A DNA stretch of 64,000 nt, from positions 1-64,000 of the forward strand of contig JAEWLW010000072.1 in the NCBI GenBank assembly GCA_023457355.1, read 5' to 3'. This DNA comes from Bacillota bacterium. GTDB lineage: Bacteria; Bacillota; Clostridia; Oscillospirales; Ruminococcaceae. Below the pieces are notes generated by a model. It was not told where the DNA came from and did not search any database. It was given only the letters and a program-made list of their open reading frames with translations. The position numbers and the translations under genes were made by a program. Below, piece by piece: positions 17,401 to 24,841 of the stretch (position 1 is its first letter; the number at the start of each line of letters is the position of its first letter).

Positions 17401-18195
17401 CGCGTGCTGCTGCCGGTTTTTGCCGGCACCAACTGCGAATATGACACCGCACGCGCCTTTGAACGCGCGGGTGCCGTCACCGAAACCTTTATTGTTCAAA
17501 ATCTTTCGGCCGCGGATATTGAATACTCCGCCAAAACGTTTGAGCATCTGATTCGCGAATGCAATATTCTGGCCATTCCGGGCGGTTTTTCGGGCGGCGA
17601 CGAACCGGAGGGCTCCGGCAAATTTATCACCGCCTTTTTCCGAAACCCGCGCATCAGCGAAGCGGTTGACGACCTGCTCTCCAATCGCGACGGCCTGATG
17701 ATCGGCATTTGCAACGGTTTTCAGGCATTGGTTAAGCTGGGGCTGGTTCCTTTCGGCAAGATTATTGCGCCGGATGAAAACGCCCCGACGCTCACCTTTA
17801 ACCGCATCGGCCGTCACCAGTCCAAACTGGTGAGCACCCGTGTCTGCTCCAACCGTTCGCCGTGGATGATGTATAATGCCGTCGGCGATTTGCACACCAT
17901 CCCGGTTTCGCATGGCGAAGGGCGCTTTGTGGCCACGCCGGAGCTGATTGCACAGCTGGCTGAAAACGGGCAGATCGCCACCCAGTATGTCGACCTTTCA
18001 GGCGCGCCGACACTGGACACGGAATATAACCCCAACTTCTCAGACTGCGCCATTGAGGGCATCACCTCGCCGGACGGCAGAATTTTTGCCAAGATGGCCC
18101 ACTCGGAACGTATCGGTGAAAATGTTCACAAGAATGTACCCGGCGCCAAGGATCAGAAACTGTTTTTGGGCGCAGTGCATTACTTTGCAAAATAG
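14491..18195 (+). CDS. purL: Phosphoribosylformylglycinamidine synthase, single-chain form
   Basis: A 1234-residue enzyme that converts FGAR, glutamine and ATP to FGAM in purine synthesis. The start ATG at 14491 follows AGGAGTGG. The N-terminal part (about 1-170) replaces PurS. The linker signature is DPTFTELKLIDTYWSDHCRH. Two AIRS-type ATP-binding halves follow (FKNETHNHPTEIEPFGGAAT; GGKDSMSGSF). The C-terminal glutamine amidotransferase begins about 970 (VLLPVFAGTNCEYDTARAF) with nucleophile Cys1074 (IGICNGFQAL) and HGEGRF. This fused form is usual in Clostridia; no other pur gene is adjacent, so regulation must be local, and the leader just upstream is unusually structured. Confidence 0.96.
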   Translation: MAVFRVFIEKKQPFAVEAQGVLNDLHAALGLTSLKAVRILNRYDAEHITPEDFAAARMTVFGEPQVDTAHDTLPAAAGRVFAVEYLPGQYDQRADSAAQCIQLQTQKERPLIRCARVFILEGNLSDEEFETVKKYLINPVESREASLALPATLEADYPAPPDVAVLNGFCRASDEELAQMVRQYGLAMELDDLRCCRDYFLSEQRDPTFTELKLIDTYWSDHCRHTTFSTQFDHVAFESDTVKNAFKRYLDLRVSLGRADRPITLMDLATIGAKALKKRGLLNDLDESEEINACSVKIKVDVDGHDEDWLLMFKNETHNHPTEIEPFGGAATCLGGAIRDPLSGRSYVYQAMRVTGAANPLKPISETMPGKLPQRKIVTQAAAGYSSYGNQIGLATGLVHEIYHPGYVAKRMEVGAVIAAAPAANVVRTRPEPGDIVLLLGGKTGRDGCGGATGSSKAHSAESLRTCGAEVQKGNAPEERKLQRLFRNAQAARMIKRCNDFGAGGVSVAIGELADSLDIHLDAVPKKYEGLDGTELAISESQERMAVVLAPEHVERFLEIAKTENLSGVPVAKVTDTGRMTMTWRGKTIVSLSRAFLNTNGAQKHVCARVAAPAAEVHATEYLSFAERLRRMAADLNICSQKGLVERFDASIGAGTILFPFGGKYQETPIQAMAAKIPVLQGETDTASLMAYAFDPYISKRNPYAGAVTAVCESIAKVVAAGGARKHCWLSFQEYFERLRKDDIRWGKPLAALLGALDAQLALECGAIGGKDSMSGSFEHIDVPPTLISFAVSVSKASRVISPEFKKAGSKIGLMLPAVDSHGVPDLNSVRQMLDALEALIAQGKVRAAWVCGMGGVMEGLFKMALGNRLGLKLAEGFSDDFWFSRQPSAIILECDEMPAGAVKIGETTTAFSLCCSHGSIDLSEIFAIYTDKLAPVYPYRLPTPKTVVPAYADTPAAARRAPAVSVPKPRVLLPVFAGTNCEYDTARAFERAGAVTETFIVQNLSAADIEYSAKTFEHLIRECNILAIPGGFSGGDEPEGSGKFITAFFRNPRISEAVDDLLSNRDGLMIGICNGFQALVKLGLVPFGKIIAPDENAPTLTFNRIGRHQSKLVSTRVCSNRSPWMMYNAVGDLHTIPVSHGEGRFVATPELIAQLAENGQIATQYVDLSGAPTLDTEYNPNFSDCAIEGITSPDGRIFAKMAHSERIGENVHKNVPGAKDQKLFLGAVHYFAK

Positions 18196-18213
18196 GTTTG
18201 TTTAAAATTTTTC

Positions 18214-18240
18214 AGCCGCAGGATGGCTTATCCTGCGGCT
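18214..18240 (+). terminator. Terminator of purL
   Basis: Perfect 11-bp stem (18214-18224 with 18230-18240), 5-base loop, 18 bases after the purL stop. The following T-tract is weak (ATTCTCAT). Confidence 0.6.
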
Positions 18241-18340
18241 ATTCTCATGGTAGCCAGTGGTAAATTTAACCTTTTAATGATATAATGAATACCATTCGTA
18301 TATAAGGCCGCCTATCATTTTTCAGAAAAGAGGTTTCAAC

Positions 18341-18955
18341 ATGTGGACATGTACTTGCGGATATCAAAACGCCGATATCGGCAATTTTTGTGTCGCCTGC
18401 GGCGCCGCCAAAAGTGCGGCGCTTTCCGCTCAGCTTTCAGATGATGCCGCCTGGTTTTACTACAAGGGCAATCAGCGTTTCGGGCCCGTTTCTTCTCATG
18501 AGGTTGCGGGGCTGCTGCACGCGGGCGGGCTTGACCGGGAAACCCTGATGTGGAAAGCAGGAATGAACGACTGGGTTCCGCTGCGCCAAACGGCTCTTAA
18601 CACGCTGTCGCCACATCTGATGCCTCCGGCGCCGCTTCAGGCTGTCGGCGATGTGTTTGCGTGGTTACTGGCGCTTATGCCAACCTGTGTTACTATGGTT
18701 TTGTCCTTCCTAAAGGTGAACAGCATCGGTGTCATGCTGGCCACCGTCGCGGTGACCATCCTTTTCTGGGCATTGGATATTTGGGAACTAAAAAAGACAA
18801 ATAGCCGCCTGGGTGCTTGGATTTGGACTATTTTCTTAGTGACACCGGTCTACCTTTTTATTCGGTCCGGCAAAGCCGGGCGCAGATACGGCTATGCGGT
18901 TGCGTGGTGCATTCTATATGCCTGCTTTGTTTTGATATACGCCATTCTTTATTGA
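18341..18955 (+). CDS. Zinc-ribbon / GYF_2 domain membrane protein
   Basis: A 204-residue protein of unknown function. A zinc ribbon is at residues 4-20 (CTCGYQNADIGNFCVACG). A GYF_2-like domain follows at about 37-80 (WFYYKGNQRFGPVSSHEVAG ... WKAGMNDWVPL). Three or four hydrophobic segments fill the rest (about 105-125, 126-147, 158-175, 184-203). Ribbon and GYF domains should be cytosolic and may bind partners. A damaged second copy follows at 19038. The start has AAAGAGG upstream. Confidence 0.75.
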   Translation: MWTCTCGYQNADIGNFCVACGAAKSAALSAQLSDDAAWFYYKGNQRFGPVSSHEVAGLLHAGGLDRETLMWKAGMNDWVPLRQTALNTLSPHLMPPAPLQAVGDVFAWLLALMPTCVTMVLSFLKVNSIGVMLATVAVTILFWALDIWELKKTNSRLGAWIWTIFLVTPVYLFIRSGKAGRRYGYAVAWCILYACFVLIYAILY

Positions 18956-19037
18956 CAGGCAGTATTTTCCCAACAGATGCACCATCAAATACTTAAGGCA
19001 TCGCGCCCAATACACTGAACTGAAAAGGGATTTGAAT

Positions 19038-19258
19038 ATGTGGAAATGCACCTGTGGACGGCAAAATTCCGATATCGGCAATTTCTGCATCGCCTGTGGC
19101 ACCGTCAAAAGCGATGTGATATCCGCCCAGTTTGGCGGAGACGCACAATAGTATTTCTATAAAACTGTATCTTCTTGCTGGATATTCAGGAAATCAAGAA
19201 AACAGGTAATGACCCTGGCAGCTGGGTCTGGCTCGGGCTGGTAGAGGGCGCAAAATAA
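19038..19258 (+). pseudogene. Decayed paralogue of the zinc-ribbon/GYF protein
   Basis: Starts like its intact neighbour: MWKCTCGRQNSDIGNFCIAC matches MWTCTCGYQNADIGNFCVAC. After 37 codons it hits TAG exactly where the neighbour has the Trp codon of AWFYYKG (TGG to TAG); YFYK follows in frame. Most of the middle is deleted, and in another frame LLDIQEIKKTGNDPGSWVWL matches the neighbour's ALDIWELKKTNSRLGAWIWT before TAA at 19256. So a nonsense change, a deletion and a frameshift are all visible. Confidence 0.8.
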
Positions 19259-19301
19259 GCGGCATTTGTTTTATGCAGATTGCTAAGCCCAGTCACTTTA
19301 T

Positions 19302-19347
19302 TGACAGCCTGAAACGCCGGGCGTCCGCCCGGCGTTTCAGGCTGTCA
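19302..19347. terminator. 21-bp perfect hairpin, first copy
   Basis: 19302-19322 pairs perfectly with 19327-19347 around a 4-base loop. The core (AAACGCCGGGCG) recurs at 19574-19599. On the plus strand CAAAGAAC follows, so it is not a textbook terminator; it looks like part of a repeat cassette (see findings). Confidence 0.6.
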
Positions 19348-19436
19348 AAGAACTCTTTCTTACTAAAAAATTGCACAAATTAAAGTTTTTGGTCAAGCTT
19401 TTTTCAAAAAGCTTGCGTGCTTCGTTCGCCAAAAAA

Positions 19437-19532
19437 GCGCAGGAGAGGCAGCCAAAACAGTCCGGGGGACTGTTTTGGCGCGGGGAACCCCCGCAAGGGG
19501 TTCCCTGATGGCGCGTCAAGCGGTATGAGGCT
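19437..19532. repeat. Intergenic repeat, family C, copy 1
   Basis: Contains two hairpins: ACAGTCC-(GGG)-GGACTGT type (19454-19476) and GGGGAACCCCC-GCAA-GGGGTTCCC type (19482-19505). The same order and sequence recur at 63274-63356. A further shared block lies at 19254-19300 and 63349-63395 (AAGCGGCATTTGTTTTATGC). Confidence 0.6.
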
Positions 19533-19573
19533 TGTGCGAGCCGCTAAAACGCCTTCGCTTTTTCGACAAGCTG

Positions 19574-19602
19574 AAACGCCGGGCGGACGCCCGGCGTTTT
19601 TT
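19574..19602 (+). terminator. Second copy of the AAACGCCGGGCG hairpin, with T-run
   Basis: 19574-19585 pairs with 19588-19599 (the innermost bases must form the loop), followed by TTT. It sits just past the stop of the converging phosphoesterase gene. Confidence 0.55.
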
Positions 19603-19613
19603 GCTATGCTTCA

Positions 19614-20285
19614 TTATTTAGGCTCGAACCTGATCATCTTTTCAAACACCGCCGTCATGCGCGGTGAAATGGTTTTGTCCACATGATCCATACCGAAATA
19701 CCAGTGCCGATATCGGACATTTCGTGCCACATCAGCCAAAAAGACGCCCAGTGCGTTGACGGTTTGCCGCTGTTCATCAATCAGCCCCAACTCCAGACGC
19801 GGGTTATGATGGGTGACCACAATATCCACGCCGTCCTTAGCCGCCGCAATGGTTTGGCGGGCCGATTCAATTTCGGCCAGTGAAGGCAATTCGGCGCGCC
19901 ACCAGTTGACGCCCTCCTGACGCTCATCAGCGTCGCTGCTTTCGCCCCCACCCATCGCAAAAACGGTTCTATCTTCTATCGTATACAGCTCGCCCCGCTG
20001 CATCCAATACACGTTTTTAGCAATACGGCGCACCTTGCCGCCGCAGAACTGTTCCAGCGGATAGTTTGAAAGAAGGTCGAGATTGTCGTGCGTCCCTTCA
20101 ACAAACAGAATATTGCAGTTAAGCCGCTCAAGCTTTGCCAGCCGCCTTTTCTCCTGTTCCGAGCCGTCCCATACAAACCCAAAATCGCCGCACACCAAAA
20201 GATGGTGCCGGTATTTTGGGAACACAGCCTTAAACTGCTTAAAACGGGTAATATCGCCGTGAGTGTCTCCCGTGATATAAATCAT
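19614..20285 (-). CDS. Calcineurin-like metallophosphoesterase
   Basis: A 223-residue cytosolic hydrolase. Metal-binding motifs of the family are present: GDTHGD (residues 6-11), VCGDFGFVWDG (31-41), an unusual VEGTHDN (about 62-68) where GNHD/E is usual, and THHNP near 157. The Thr-His for Asn-His change in the third motif is a variant, but the other ligands are intact. It converges on the family C repeat and lies 20 bases downstream of metY. Substrate unknown; a nucleotide or phosphoprotein is possible. Confidence 0.85.
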   Translation of the reverse strand: MIYITGDTHGDITRFKQFKAVFPKYRHHLLVCGDFGFVWDGSEQEKRRLAKLERLNCNILFVEGTHDNLDLLSNYPLEQFCGGKVRRIAKNVYWMQRGELYTIEDRTVFAMGGGESSDADERQEGVNWWRAELPSLAEIESARQTIAAAKDGVDIVVTHHNPRLELGLIDEQRQTVNALGVFLADVARNVRYRHWYFGMDHVDKTISPRMTAVFEKMIRFEPK

Positions 20286-20305
20286 GTCTGATCACACCTG
20301 TGTCG

Positions 20306-21601
20306 TTATTTTTTCGCAGCCGCAATCGCTGTGTCCAGATCGGCCAGAATGTCCGCAACATCCTCAAGTCCGACCGAAAGGCGAATTGTCTGCGGGGTAA
20401 TGCCGGAGCGCACAAGCTGTTCGTCCGAAAGCTGGCTGTGGGTTGTGGTGGCGGGGTGAATAACCATCGAGCGCGCATCGCCCACATTCGCCACATTCAT
20501 CAATAATTGGAGCGCGTCGATGAACTTTGCGCCCGTCTCGCGGGTGCCCTTCAGGCCGAAGGTCATCACGCCGCCCGCACCGTTGGGCAGATATTTCTGC
20601 GCCAGCGCGCAATAGGGGCTGGCTTCCAGCGCGGGATAGTTGACAAATTCAATATCGGGATGCTGCGCCAGATGCTGTGCAACCGCCAGCGCATTATCGG
20701 AATGTTTTCTCATGCGCAGCGATAGTGTCTCAATACCGTTTAAGCACATGAAGGCGTTAAAAGGCGAGAGGCAGGCGCCGATGTCGCGCAAAATCAGCGC
20801 GCGCAGGCGGGTGGCAAACGCCACGTTGCCAAAATCCCTGGCGAACACCATGCCATGATAACTGACGTCGGGGTTATTGTACTGGGGAAAGCGCGGGTTC
20901 CCCTCAAATTTGAAGGTGCCGGCATCCACCGCGATGCCGCACATCACTGTGCCGTTTCCGCTTAAAAACTTGGTTGCGGAATGGATGACAATATCCGCGC
21001 CGTGCGCAATCGGGCGGCAAAGCGCCGGTGTGGTAAAGGTTGAATCAACGATCATCGGGATGCCGTGCCGGTGCGCGATCGCCGCAATAGCCTCAATATC
21101 CGCCACATTTGCATTGGGGTTGCCAACCACCTCGACAAAAAAAGCTTTTGTCTTATCGGTGATAGCGCTTTCCCATTCCTCCAGACGGGCGGGGTCGACA
21201 AATTTGGTCCTGATGCCGAGATTGCCCAGCGTGACGCCCATCATATTGATGGCGCCGCCATAGATGCAGATGGAAGAAACAATTTCGTCCCCGGCCTGTG
21301 CCAGATTTAAAAATGTGCTGAACATGACGCCGTGCCCGGAGCTCATCGCGACGGCGGCAACACCGCCGTCCAACGCGGCCACACGCTTTTCAAGCACATC
21401 CACCGTGGGGTTTGAAAGGCGGGTGTAGATGTTTCCTGCCGCTTTCAGTTCAAAAAGCTGTTTGGCGTGTTCCACACTCTCAAACGCGTAGGCATTGGTC
21501 ATATAGAGCGGCGGTGCCACCGAATGCTGGTCGCTGTCGGGCTGATAGCCGGCGCGTACCGCAAGTGTATCAAAGCCAAAGTTTTTTTCTGCGTTTGCCA
21601 T
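20306..21601 (-). CDS. metY: O-acetylhomoserine sulfhydrylase (homocysteine synthase)
   Basis: A 431-residue PLP enzyme of the Cys/Met-metabolism family that makes homocysteine or methionine precursors from O-acetylhomoserine and sulfide. It opens FGFDTLAVRAGYQPDSDQHS. Family motifs are YTRLSNPTVDVLEKRVAALDG, the PLP-phosphate loop SSGHGVMF, and the Schiff-base Lys in IVIHSATKFLSGNGTV. The long insertion between domains favours MetY over MetB/MetC. No SAM riboswitch is visible in the 75-base gap to the divergent gene. Confidence 0.9.
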   Translation of the reverse strand: MANAEKNFGFDTLAVRAGYQPDSDQHSVAPPLYMTNAYAFESVEHAKQLFELKAAGNIYTRLSNPTVDVLEKRVAALDGGVAAVAMSSGHGVMFSTFLNLAQAGDEIVSSICIYGGAINMMGVTLGNLGIRTKFVDPARLEEWESAITDKTKAFFVEVVGNPNANVADIEAIAAIAHRHGIPMIVDSTFTTPALCRPIAHGADIVIHSATKFLSGNGTVMCGIAVDAGTFKFEGNPRFPQYNNPDVSYHGMVFARDFGNVAFATRLRALILRDIGACLSPFNAFMCLNGIETLSLRMRKHSDNALAVAQHLAQHPDIEFVNYPALEASPYCALAQKYLPNGAGGVMTFGLKGTRETGAKFIDALQLLMNVANVGDARSMVIHPATTTHSQLSDEQLVRSGITPQTIRLSVGLEDVADILADLDTAIAAAKK

Positions 21602-21692
21602 AGAAAAACCTCCCGTATCGGTTTAAAAAAAGCTTGTCTTTTGCTATAATAAATTTGTACATACCATCATATCACATTTGGAGGAGATTTTC

Positions 21693-23027
21693 ATGAAAAA
21701 GTTTGCCACTTTTTGCATCGCGTCACTCCTCTGCCTCGCAACACTTTGCACGCAGATATCCGCAGCGTCCTACAACCCCACTTTTGACCCGGCTGCACAG
21801 GCGGTTTATCTGATAAATCTGGACAGCGAGATGACCATCTACGAGAAAGATTCCGATAAAAAAGTGGAGCCTTCTTCGCTGGCGCAGCTGATGACCGTTG
21901 TTCTCGCATTGGAAAACGTCAAAGCGCCCGCCCAGGAAACGGTAACGATGAAGAGCTATATTCAGGACGAGATGTACCGCCAGAACGTCAGGCTGGGGGG
22001 CATTCGGCTGGCAGGCCTTTATAAAAACGAAGAAATATCGGTTGAAAAACTGATGTATGCCGTTATGCTGCGCGACGCCAATGAGGCCGCCATGATGCTG
22101 GCCGACTATATCGGCGACGGTTCGGTTCCGTATTTTGTGGAGCTGATGAACAAACGCGCGGCCGAGCTGGGCATGACCAACACCCATTTTACCAGCCCGC
22201 ACGGACTGCCCGACCCCGAAAGCTACACCACCGCCCAGGATATGGCGCTTCTGGCCAAACACGCCATGACACTGCCCGGCTTTTCAGACCTGATTGCCGT
22301 GACTGCTTATGACGGCGGCCCCACCAATATCAACGAGCATTTGAACTGGAGCAGCACCAACCGTATGCTGGTGAGCAGTTCGCCCTATTATAACCGCTTT
22401 GTCTCGGGCATCAAAAGCGGCTACCACAATACGCTGGGTTCCTATGCCGTCTCGCTGGCCAAGCGCGACGGGTACAGCTATCTGCTGGTTGTGCTGGCCA
22501 GCACCGGCATGGACGAAGCCGGCAAGGATAATTCGCTGTTTTCGGTCTTTGAGGAATCCAACCGCCTTTACGGCTGGGCGTTTGATACTTTCAGGGTTAA
22601 AACCCTGCTGGAAAAGGGCAAGAACTTCGGCGAGGTGCCGTTGAAACTTTCCTGGGGCAAAGACTTTTTGCGCATCATGAGCGCGGATAACTTTACTGCG
22701 CTCATTCCTGACGCGATCGAATCTTCCAGCATTCAGTATACCCTAGATTTGCCCGACTACGTCAATGCCCCCATCAAAAAAGGGGATTTAATCGGGCAGG
22801 TGCGTTTAATTCTGGCCGATGAGCAGATCGGCGTGGTCGGCGTGGTCGCGGCCGAGGATGCCGATGTCTCTCGCGCGCTGCTGCTGTTGGAAACGCTGCT
22901 GGGCGTGACAAGAACCTTCTGGTTTAAGTTTATTTTCATTCTGCTGATTGTCCTGATATTGATTTATATTGCGCTGATGATTATCCGCAACCGCAACCGC
23001 CGGCGCTATCGCGGGACGGGGCGGTAA
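21693..23027 (+). CDS. Serine D,D-carboxypeptidase homologue lacking catalytic motifs
   Basis: A 444-residue exported protein of peptidase family S11. A signal peptide is at 1-25. The fold is recognisable (LMNKRAAELGMTNTHFTSPH; YTTAQDMALLAKHAM), but all three active-site motifs are altered: SxxK is SLAQ (62-65, Lys to Gln), SxN is DAN (128-130, Ser to Asp), and KTG is KSG (241-243). Residues about 410-432 form a C-terminal transmembrane helix with a basic tail (RNRNRRRYRG). The start is ATG at 21693 (GGAGGAG upstream). It probably leads a unit with prmA and rsmE. Likely a pseudoenzyme with a binding or structural role in the wall. Confidence 0.85.
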   Translation: MKKFATFCIASLLCLATLCTQISAASYNPTFDPAAQAVYLINLDSEMTIYEKDSDKKVEPSSLAQLMTVVLALENVKAPAQETVTMKSYIQDEMYRQNVRLGGIRLAGLYKNEEISVEKLMYAVMLRDANEAAMMLADYIGDGSVPYFVELMNKRAAELGMTNTHFTSPHGLPDPESYTTAQDMALLAKHAMTLPGFSDLIAVTAYDGGPTNINEHLNWSSTNRMLVSSSPYYNRFVSGIKSGYHNTLGSYAVSLAKRDGYSYLLVVLASTGMDEAGKDNSLFSVFEESNRLYGWAFDTFRVKTLLEKGKNFGEVPLKLSWGKDFLRIMSADNFTALIPDAIESSSIQYTLDLPDYVNAPIKKGDLIGQVRLILADEQIGVVGVVAAEDADVSRALLLLETLLGVTRTFWFKFIFILLIVLILIYIALMIIRNRNRRRYRGTGR

Positions 23028-23047
23028 GCCACAAAAAGGAGTTTAAC

Positions 23048-23974
23048 ATGGATTGGACCGAGCTGACGATAACCGTTCCCACGGCGCAGGCTGAAGAGGC
23101 CTGCGCCATCGCACAGATGGCCGCGGGAGGCGGCATCTATCTGGAGGATTACTCCGACCTCGAAGAAAAAACGCTGGAAATCGCCCACATTGATTTGATT
23201 GACGAAGCACTGGTTCAAAAAGACCGCAGCAAGGCGATCATTCATCTTTATTTGTCGCCGGGACAAGCCCCTGCCGAAACGCTTGCCTATATCGGCAGCC
23301 GGTTGGAGCACTGCGGCATCCCTTTTAGTGCCGCCACTGCCGGCGTGCGCGAGGAGGACTGGGCGAATGCATGGAAGACCTATTACCACGCCATTGCGCT
23401 CTCAGATAAGCTTGCCATCTGCCCTTCATGGGAGCAATATACCCCGGCGCCTGGGCAGAAGGTCATTTGTTTGGACCCCGGCATGGCATTTGGCACCGGC
23501 ACGCATGAAACCACCCGGCTGTGTCTCTCGCTGCTGGAAGAGGTTCTGCACCCGGGCATGAGCATGCTCGACGTCGGTTGCGGCAGCGGTATTTTAGCTA
23601 TCTGCGCAAAACTTCTGGGCAGCGGGCGCACCGTCGGCGTCGATATCGACGAGGTGGCCGTCCGGGTTGCCAATGAGAACGCTGCCCTCAACGGCTGCGA
23701 CGATATTGAGATTCTGTGTGGGGATCTGGCAACCGATATTGAGGGCGCTTTTGACGTCATCTGCGCCAACATTGTGGCCGACGCTATTTTGCGCCTGGCA
23801 AAGGACCTGCCCGCGTTAATGCACAAAAAGAGCGTCTGCATCGTCTCCGGTATTATTGATACCCGCTGCGCCGAGGTGGAGCAGGGCCTGATTGCCGCGG
23901 GGCTGACCCCCGTGCACAAGGCGCTGCAAAACGGCTGGGCTGCCATCGCCTGCCAAAAGGCGGTGGTGGTGTAA
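23048..23974 (+). CDS. prmA: Ribosomal protein L11 methyltransferase
   Basis: A 308-residue SAM-dependent enzyme that trimethylates Lys and N-terminal residues of L11. The N-terminal substrate-recognition domain (1-110) is followed by the linker EEDWANAWKTYYHAIALSDK and the SAM motif LDVGCGSGILAICAKLLG (about 175-192). Post-motifs DIDEVAV and CANIVAD are present. It starts 20 bases after the carboxypeptidase homologue, and rsmE starts 2 bases after its stop; prmA-rsmE is a standard pair. Confidence 0.95.
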   Translation: MDWTELTITVPTAQAEEACAIAQMAAGGGIYLEDYSDLEEKTLEIAHIDLIDEALVQKDRSKAIIHLYLSPGQAPAETLAYIGSRLEHCGIPFSAATAGVREEDWANAWKTYYHAIALSDKLAICPSWEQYTPAPGQKVICLDPGMAFGTGTHETTRLCLSLLEEVLHPGMSMLDVGCGSGILAICAKLLGSGRTVGVDIDEVAVRVANENAALNGCDDIEILCGDLATDIEGAFDVICANIVADAILRLAKDLPALMHKKSVCIVSGIIDTRCAEVEQGLIAAGLTPVHKALQNGWAAIACQKAVVV

Positions 23975-23975
23975 T

Positions 23976-24698
23976 ATGCCGCGGTTTTTCGTTGACGGCC
24001 TGGCTGAGACGGTGGTTATCACCGGCGAGGATGCCCGCCACATTTCAAAGTCGCTGCGCATGGCGGCGGGGGAGGCGCTCACCCTCTGCGACGGCAGGGG
24101 GTGTGAAGCGCAGGGCGTAATTGCCAGCCTGTCGCCCGACGCCGTTTCGGTCCGCCTTGGCGAAGCCGCCGTTTGCGCCGCCGAACCCGAAACAAAGGTC
24201 AGCCTTTATCTGGCCCTCTCAAAAGGCGATAAAATGGAGCTGGTGGTACAAAAAGCGGTCGAGCTCGGCGCTGCCGAAATTGTATTGTTCCTCTCTTCGC
24301 GTTGCATTTCGCGCCCTAAAGGGGACGATGCCGCAAAAAAAGTGCTGCGTTTGCAGAAAATTGCACACGAGGCAGCAAAACAGTGCGGCCGGGGCATTTT
24401 GCCGCCTGTTCGCGGCATTATCGCCTTTTCACAGGCGCTTGGCGAAACGCAGCAATTTGACCGCCGTTTGATACTATATGAGGGAGTGTGTGAACCGCTG
24501 CGGCAGCAGCTGCCAAAACGCGGCGCGTCGGTCGCGCTGTTTATCGGCAGTGAAGGCGGCTTTTCGCCGGAGGAAATCGCGCAGGCTCAAAATAGCGGTG
24601 TGTGCGCCGCATCGCTCGGCAAGCGCATTTTAAGATGCGAAACGGCACCCATTGCGGCGCTGGCCGCCGTGATGTTCGCTTTGGGTGAAATGGATTAG
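23976..24698 (+). CDS. rsmE: 16S rRNA (uracil1498-N3)-methyltransferase
   Basis: A 240-residue SPOUT-fold enzyme. It opens MPRFFVDGLAETVVITGEDA with a PUA-like N-terminus. The trefoil-knot motifs are LFIGSEGGFSPEEI (about 187-200) and LGKRILRCETAPIAALA, the RsmE signature. It is translationally close-coupled to prmA, with the ATG starting 2 bases after that stop. Confidence 0.95.
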   Translation: MPRFFVDGLAETVVITGEDARHISKSLRMAAGEALTLCDGRGCEAQGVIASLSPDAVSVRLGEAAVCAAEPETKVSLYLALSKGDKMELVVQKAVELGAAEIVLFLSSRCISRPKGDDAAKKVLRLQKIAHEAAKQCGRGILPPVRGIIAFSQALGETQQFDRRLILYEGVCEPLRQQLPKRGASVALFIGSEGGFSPEEIAQAQNSGVCAASLGKRILRCETAPIAALAAVMFALGEMD

Positions 24699-24841
24699 GC
24701 TTTTGAGTCGAAAGAACCGGCCGCATTAAACGTTCGCATTTCTATATTTCCAAAAGCTTCTATTTATATTACAAGTTTTACAGGAAAAACTATTTGATAA
24801 GCGAGATTTTTCCCGCTAAAGTTCCCAAACGGAGGGGTAAA

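Noticed and set aside
20306..21677. SAM riboswitch upstream of metY
   Set aside because: Only about 75 bases separate metY from the divergent gene, and no SAM-box core is present.
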